A DNA stretch of 64,000 nucleotides from assembly GCF_937912035.1 (NCBI RefSeq), contig NZ_CALDPF010000039.1, positions 124,001-188,000 on the forward strand, in the 5' to 3' direction. This document shows, in pieces, positions 62,101-64,000 of this stretch (position 1 is the first letter of the stretch; every line of letters starts with the position of its first letter). This DNA comes from an uncultured Bacteroides sp. (lineage in GTDB: Bacteria; Bacteroidota; Bacteroidia; Bacteroidales; Bacteroidaceae). The notes under the pieces were generated by a model, which searched no databases, had not been told where the DNA came from, and worked only from the letters and a program-made list of their open reading frames with translations. Made by a program: the position numbers and the translations under genes.

Positions 62101-62348
62101 TTTTTAAGATTTGATAATGAGAAATTACCATCAAAATCTGTAATTGTACCATTAGTAGTTCCTTTAACTACTACAGATGCACCGATAACTGATTCACCGG
62201 TATCATCTTTCACAATACCTTTACAAATGTTGTTCTGTTGAACCACTTCTGATTCTGCCACTCCATTAAGAGATGAGGCTGTAGCTGTTCCAATGGTTAC
62301 TAAACCCATTGAACACAGCATGCTAACTGTTTTAAAGTCTTTAATCAT
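59124..62348 (-). CDS. SusC/RagA TonB-dependent outer-membrane transporter (PUL 2)
   Basis: A 1074-residue importer. After a signal region (~1-26), a carboxypeptidase-regulatory-like domain (~42-120; GIVKDDTGESVIGASVVVKG) leads to DEVVVVGFGTQKKVNLTGSV. The plug (~130-245; LKDAAASSIYGSRAPFGVVL) and the barrel follow, ending with a SVNF strand. There is no STN domain, so the ECF/anti-sigma mechanism of PUL 1 should not apply; control is probably by a regulator outside the window. It is co-directional with the upstream GH20 gene (64-bp gap). Confidence 0.95.
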   Translation of the reverse strand: MIKDFKTVSMLCSMGLVTIGTATASSLNGVAESEVVQQNNICKGIVKDDTGESVIGASVVVKGTTNGTITDFDGNFSLSNLKKGDVIEVSYIGYKTLTVTWDGSPLNLVLKSDTQTLDEVVVVGFGTQKKVNLTGSVSTVGAEELASRPVSNVSQALQGLVPGMNFDYSSNGNGGQLGQEMSVNIRGAGTIGSGSSGSPLILIDGMEGNMNMLNPQDIESISVLKDAAASSIYGSRAPFGVVLITTKKGKAGKININYNNNFRWSQAINMPKVADSYTYASYFNRMLTNDGDVAYFDETRMQNIKDYQEGKITQTTFPSKDNANIWDWVGNTDNDWYDIMFGGSAFSQEHSISANGGTEKIQFYFSANYMNQEGLIAVKRDDLKRYTVTGKVTAQLFPWLNMTYNTKYMRRDMSQPTAFEDAVMYHNIAKRWPMQPVYDPNGHYLTELMSTPNEGGDITTQTDWLYQQFQIVAEPIKNWKIYGELNYKTIDEFSHKAKLQVNKWYVDNTPYPLNDWKTTSVTERSERTNYFNINFYSDYSHTFNDAHNFKVMAGFQAENNKWRQLQATALDLISNEVDNINAATGKQTIDKSKLTHWATAGFFGRINYDYKERYLLEVNVRYDGTSRFAADKRWNVFPSFSAGWNIAKEAFMEPYLDIVNNLKFRGSWGELGNQNTESLYPYIQLMKFVAADKDSHWLINNERPNTANAPDLVSALLGWETMRSWNVGFDLGMLNNRFTMSFDFFNRKTIDMVGPAPELPVILGATVPKVNNADMQSVGWELDLGWQDRIKDFSYNIHFLLSDDRQKILKYPNPTGNLNTWNANHYMGEIWGLTTIGIAKTDAEMNEHLASLPNGGQDAIGSKWAAGDIMYKDVNGDGRITQGKTLSDLGDLTIIGNSSPRYRFGLDMNASWKGFDMRIFLQGVMKRDAWLSDNMFWGANGGMWGSSCFTSHLDYFRPEGDPEGANLDAYFPRPLSTNYDKNQKTQTGYLQNASYMRLKNLQIGYTLPNHLTQKIGMSNVRIFFSGENLFTISGLPDGFDPETINTGYGATWGVQSGKSYPLSRTFSTGISVNF

Positions 62349-62412
62349 AGTATTTATAATTGGTGTTTAAAAAACTCAATTCTAAAAATCTTATGTCGTT
62401 TATTTTTACTTC

Positions 62413-64000
62413 TTACTCTATTATTATTTCATCAATACTAAATTTTGAAAATTGTCCTGGTCTCATAAAATGTGTAGAAGGAATATTTCCTGCACTTTCA
62501 ATAAAAAACTTTATATATCTTGCTTTTGTATTTTTGAATTCAAAACTTATATCTTCTACGAAGTTTCCTTCCTTAAAGATTTCTTCATCAGAGAATATTT
62601 TTTCCTTTACAACTATATATTCTTTTCCGTCATCTGAAAATTCAATTTTTATTCTTCTTGGCTTATGAACTCCCATTCCATAATTGGTTAGACAGCCTAA
62701 ATATATTTTGTTAATACTCTCGTTATTCTGTAGGTCAAGTATAAAATTATTGTTTGAATTATAGTTTGTACACCATTCAAAATCAGATTCTCTAAGACTT
62801 CCTCTAACTCCATTTGTTAGAAGATGTTCGTCTTTATTGTTTCCTGAAATTATTTTTCCTGTAGCTTTATTGAAATTCAGATCAAGCTTGAGTGTTTGTC
62901 CCATCTGCTTTTTGTTTTTGAATGTCGCAGCTTTCAGAACTGTACTTCCTGATATTAACAGTGTATCTGAATATATTAATGAACTTATATCCGGTTCTGA
63001 GCCGTCTGTGGTATATCGTATTTCAACATCTGTTCTTTCTGATTCCAGGCTTAATTTAATACCGTTTCCTGTAGGAATGGATTTATGTTGGATGTTGAAC
63101 ATTGATTTGGCATATTTTACATTTTTAGCATCCAAATGTTCAAGGTAGTTATCCAGCGCTTTTTGGAATGTATTCCAGTCTTTTTTGCCATTATCATTCC
63201 AAGCTACTTCTGCTAAAGCTGCGAGTCGTGGAAAAATCTGGTACATAATGTCATCAGTATTATTACAGAATTCTGTCCACATTGAGGCTTGTACTCCTAT
63301 TAGTAAATCGGTATAATATTTATTCCAGTTTTTCTCTACAGGTTCATACATATATATATCTTTCATCAGATTATTTCCAAAATATGTCAATGGCTCAAAC
63401 CACTGTGGTCCCTGATATCTGATGAGGTATAGCAGGCGTGCCGGTGTCATGATAAACTGATGACCTTTTTCAGCTGCCTTTAGTGCTGCGTTCCCATAAC
63501 CTTGCCAACCCATTATAACAGTTCCTTCAGGTACAGTACTATTTGTAAGTTCATCCCATCCTATCATAGTTTTACCTTTCGATTTGATGTAATTGCTTAC
63601 TCTTTTCATAAAATATCCTTGCAAGTCCTCTACATGAGTAATGCCTTCTTGCTTCATCCTGTTTTTACATAGCGGACATGTATTCCAATAATGTTTGTTT
63701 GCTTCATCACCGCCCATATGTATATATTGGGAAGGAAACAATTCAGATATTTCATCTATTATGTTGTAGAGAAATTTGAAAGTCTCTTCTTTTCCGGCAC
63801 AATATATTATTTCTGTATCTCGTCCCCCTAAACCTGGAAGTACTGTTATTTTCTTTTTTACATTTGGGCAAGTCAATTCAGGATAAGAAGCCAAGGCCGC
63901 GCATGAATGTGCCGGTACATCTATTTCAGGTATAATATCTACCTGTCTGTCAGAAGCGTATTCCACCAGTTCTCTGATCTCTTCTTGTGTGTAGAAACCT
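62413..64000 (-). CDS. GH20 beta-N-acetylhexosaminidase (N-terminus outside the window)
   Basis: The frame stays open to the window edge; the residues before the apparent start read GFYTQEEIRELVEYAS, a standard GH20 block, so the gene continues beyond 64000 and the apparent start at 63966 is an internal GTG. Visible parts are IIPEIDVPAHS, the catalytic Asp-Glu in YIHMGGDEANKHYW, GWDELT, and ASMWTEF. A chitobiase-like C-terminal domain (RYTTDGSEPD) and an F5/8-type discoidin-like domain (~400-517) follow. It should release terminal beta-linked GlcNAc or GalNAc. It heads the visible part of PUL 2. Confidence 0.94.
   Translation of the reverse strand, partial: GFYTQEEIRELVEYASDRQVDIIPEIDVPAHSCAALASYPELTCPNVKKKITVLPGLGGRDTEIIYCAGKEETFKFLYNIIDEISELFPSQYIHMGGDEANKHYWNTCPLCKNRMKQEGITHVEDLQGYFMKRVSNYIKSKGKTMIGWDELTNSTVPEGTVIMGWQGYGNAALKAAEKGHQFIMTPARLLYLIRYQGPQWFEPLTYFGNNLMKDIYMYEPVEKNWNKYYTDLLIGVQASMWTEFCNNTDDIMYQIFPRLAALAEVAWNDNGKKDWNTFQKALDNYLEHLDAKNVKYAKSMFNIQHKSIPTGNGIKLSLESERTDVEIRYTTDGSEPDISSLIYSDTLLISGSTVLKAATFKNKKQMGQTLKLDLNFNKATGKIISGNNKDEHLLTNGVRGSLRESDFEWCTNYNSNNNFILDLQNNESINKIYLGCLTNYGMGVHKPRRIKIEFSDDGKEYIVVKEKIFSDEEIFKEGNFVEDISFEFKNTKARYIKFFIESAGNIPSTHFMRPGQFSKFSIDEIIIE

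Noticed and set aside
1..64000. tRNA, rRNA, CRISPR arrays, transposases, integrases, toxin-antitoxin pairs
   Set aside because: No cloverleaf, repeat-spacer array or recognisable mobile-element protein was seen in the gaps or frames. Absence was judged by reading only; tRNAscan and an IS search would be decisive.

Overview
The window is A+T-rich chromosomal DNA from a Bacteroidales bacterium, most like the gut genera Bacteroides and Phocaeicola. The evidence is two SusC/SusD polysaccharide-utilisation loci (PULs), a MurF-Alr fusion, a Na+-pumping methylmalonyl-CoA decarboxylase cluster, one-chain pyruvate:ferredoxin oxidoreductase, and promoters of the Bacteroidetes type (TTTG ~20 bp TAnnTTTG) instead of -35/-10 boxes. 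I see no tRNA, rRNA, CRISPR array, insertion sequence or phage gene. Species cannot be fixed from sequence reading alone.

Region 1 (1-11.3 kb) is housekeeping. It holds the murF-alr fusion (5' end outside the window), an outer-membrane barrel protein, a leftward operon (nitroreductase, DUF2520 oxidoreductase, KdsC phosphatase, Maf), a FemAB/GNAT protein, and the rightward cluster mce-mmdA-OadG-like-BCCP-mmdB. That cluster carries out the last steps of the succinate-to-propionate pathway and couples decarboxylation to Na+ export.

Region 2 (11.5-19.2 kb) holds an orphan domain that looks like the C-terminal cap of a GH13 amylase, a secreted esterase, an MFS exporter, a galactose operon (galM, FHS sugar transporter, galK) and folC.

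Region 3 (19.3-35.5 kb) starts with a LytS/LytTR-type two-component pair. PUL 1 follows: a leftward ECF sigma factor, then rightward FecR anti-sigma, STN-containing SusC, SusD, sulfatase, a DUF2264 (GH154-like) lipoprotein, and a fusion of a PL24/25-like beta-propeller with a GH105 hydrolase. The set suggests a sulfated, uronic-acid-containing polysaccharide of ulvan type. Two matching GGAAC-N15/16-GTC promoter candidates sit upstream of fecR and susC and fit control by the ECF sigma factor.

Region 4 (35.7-43.3 kb) holds nifJ, a DUF4143 ATPase with an altered Walker B motif, an uncharacterised ATP-grasp-like protein and an S41 protease lipoprotein.

Region 5 (43.5-64 kb) is PUL 2, all leftward: GH20 (cut by the window end), SusC, SusD, GH2, a clan-A hydrolase, a GH20-GH18 fusion, two sulfatases and a second GH2. 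Beta-galactosidases, hexosaminidases and sulfatases together suggest sulfated host glycans such as mucin O-glycans or keratan sulfate. Very long perfect inverted repeats (26-31 nt arms) mark several gene borders.
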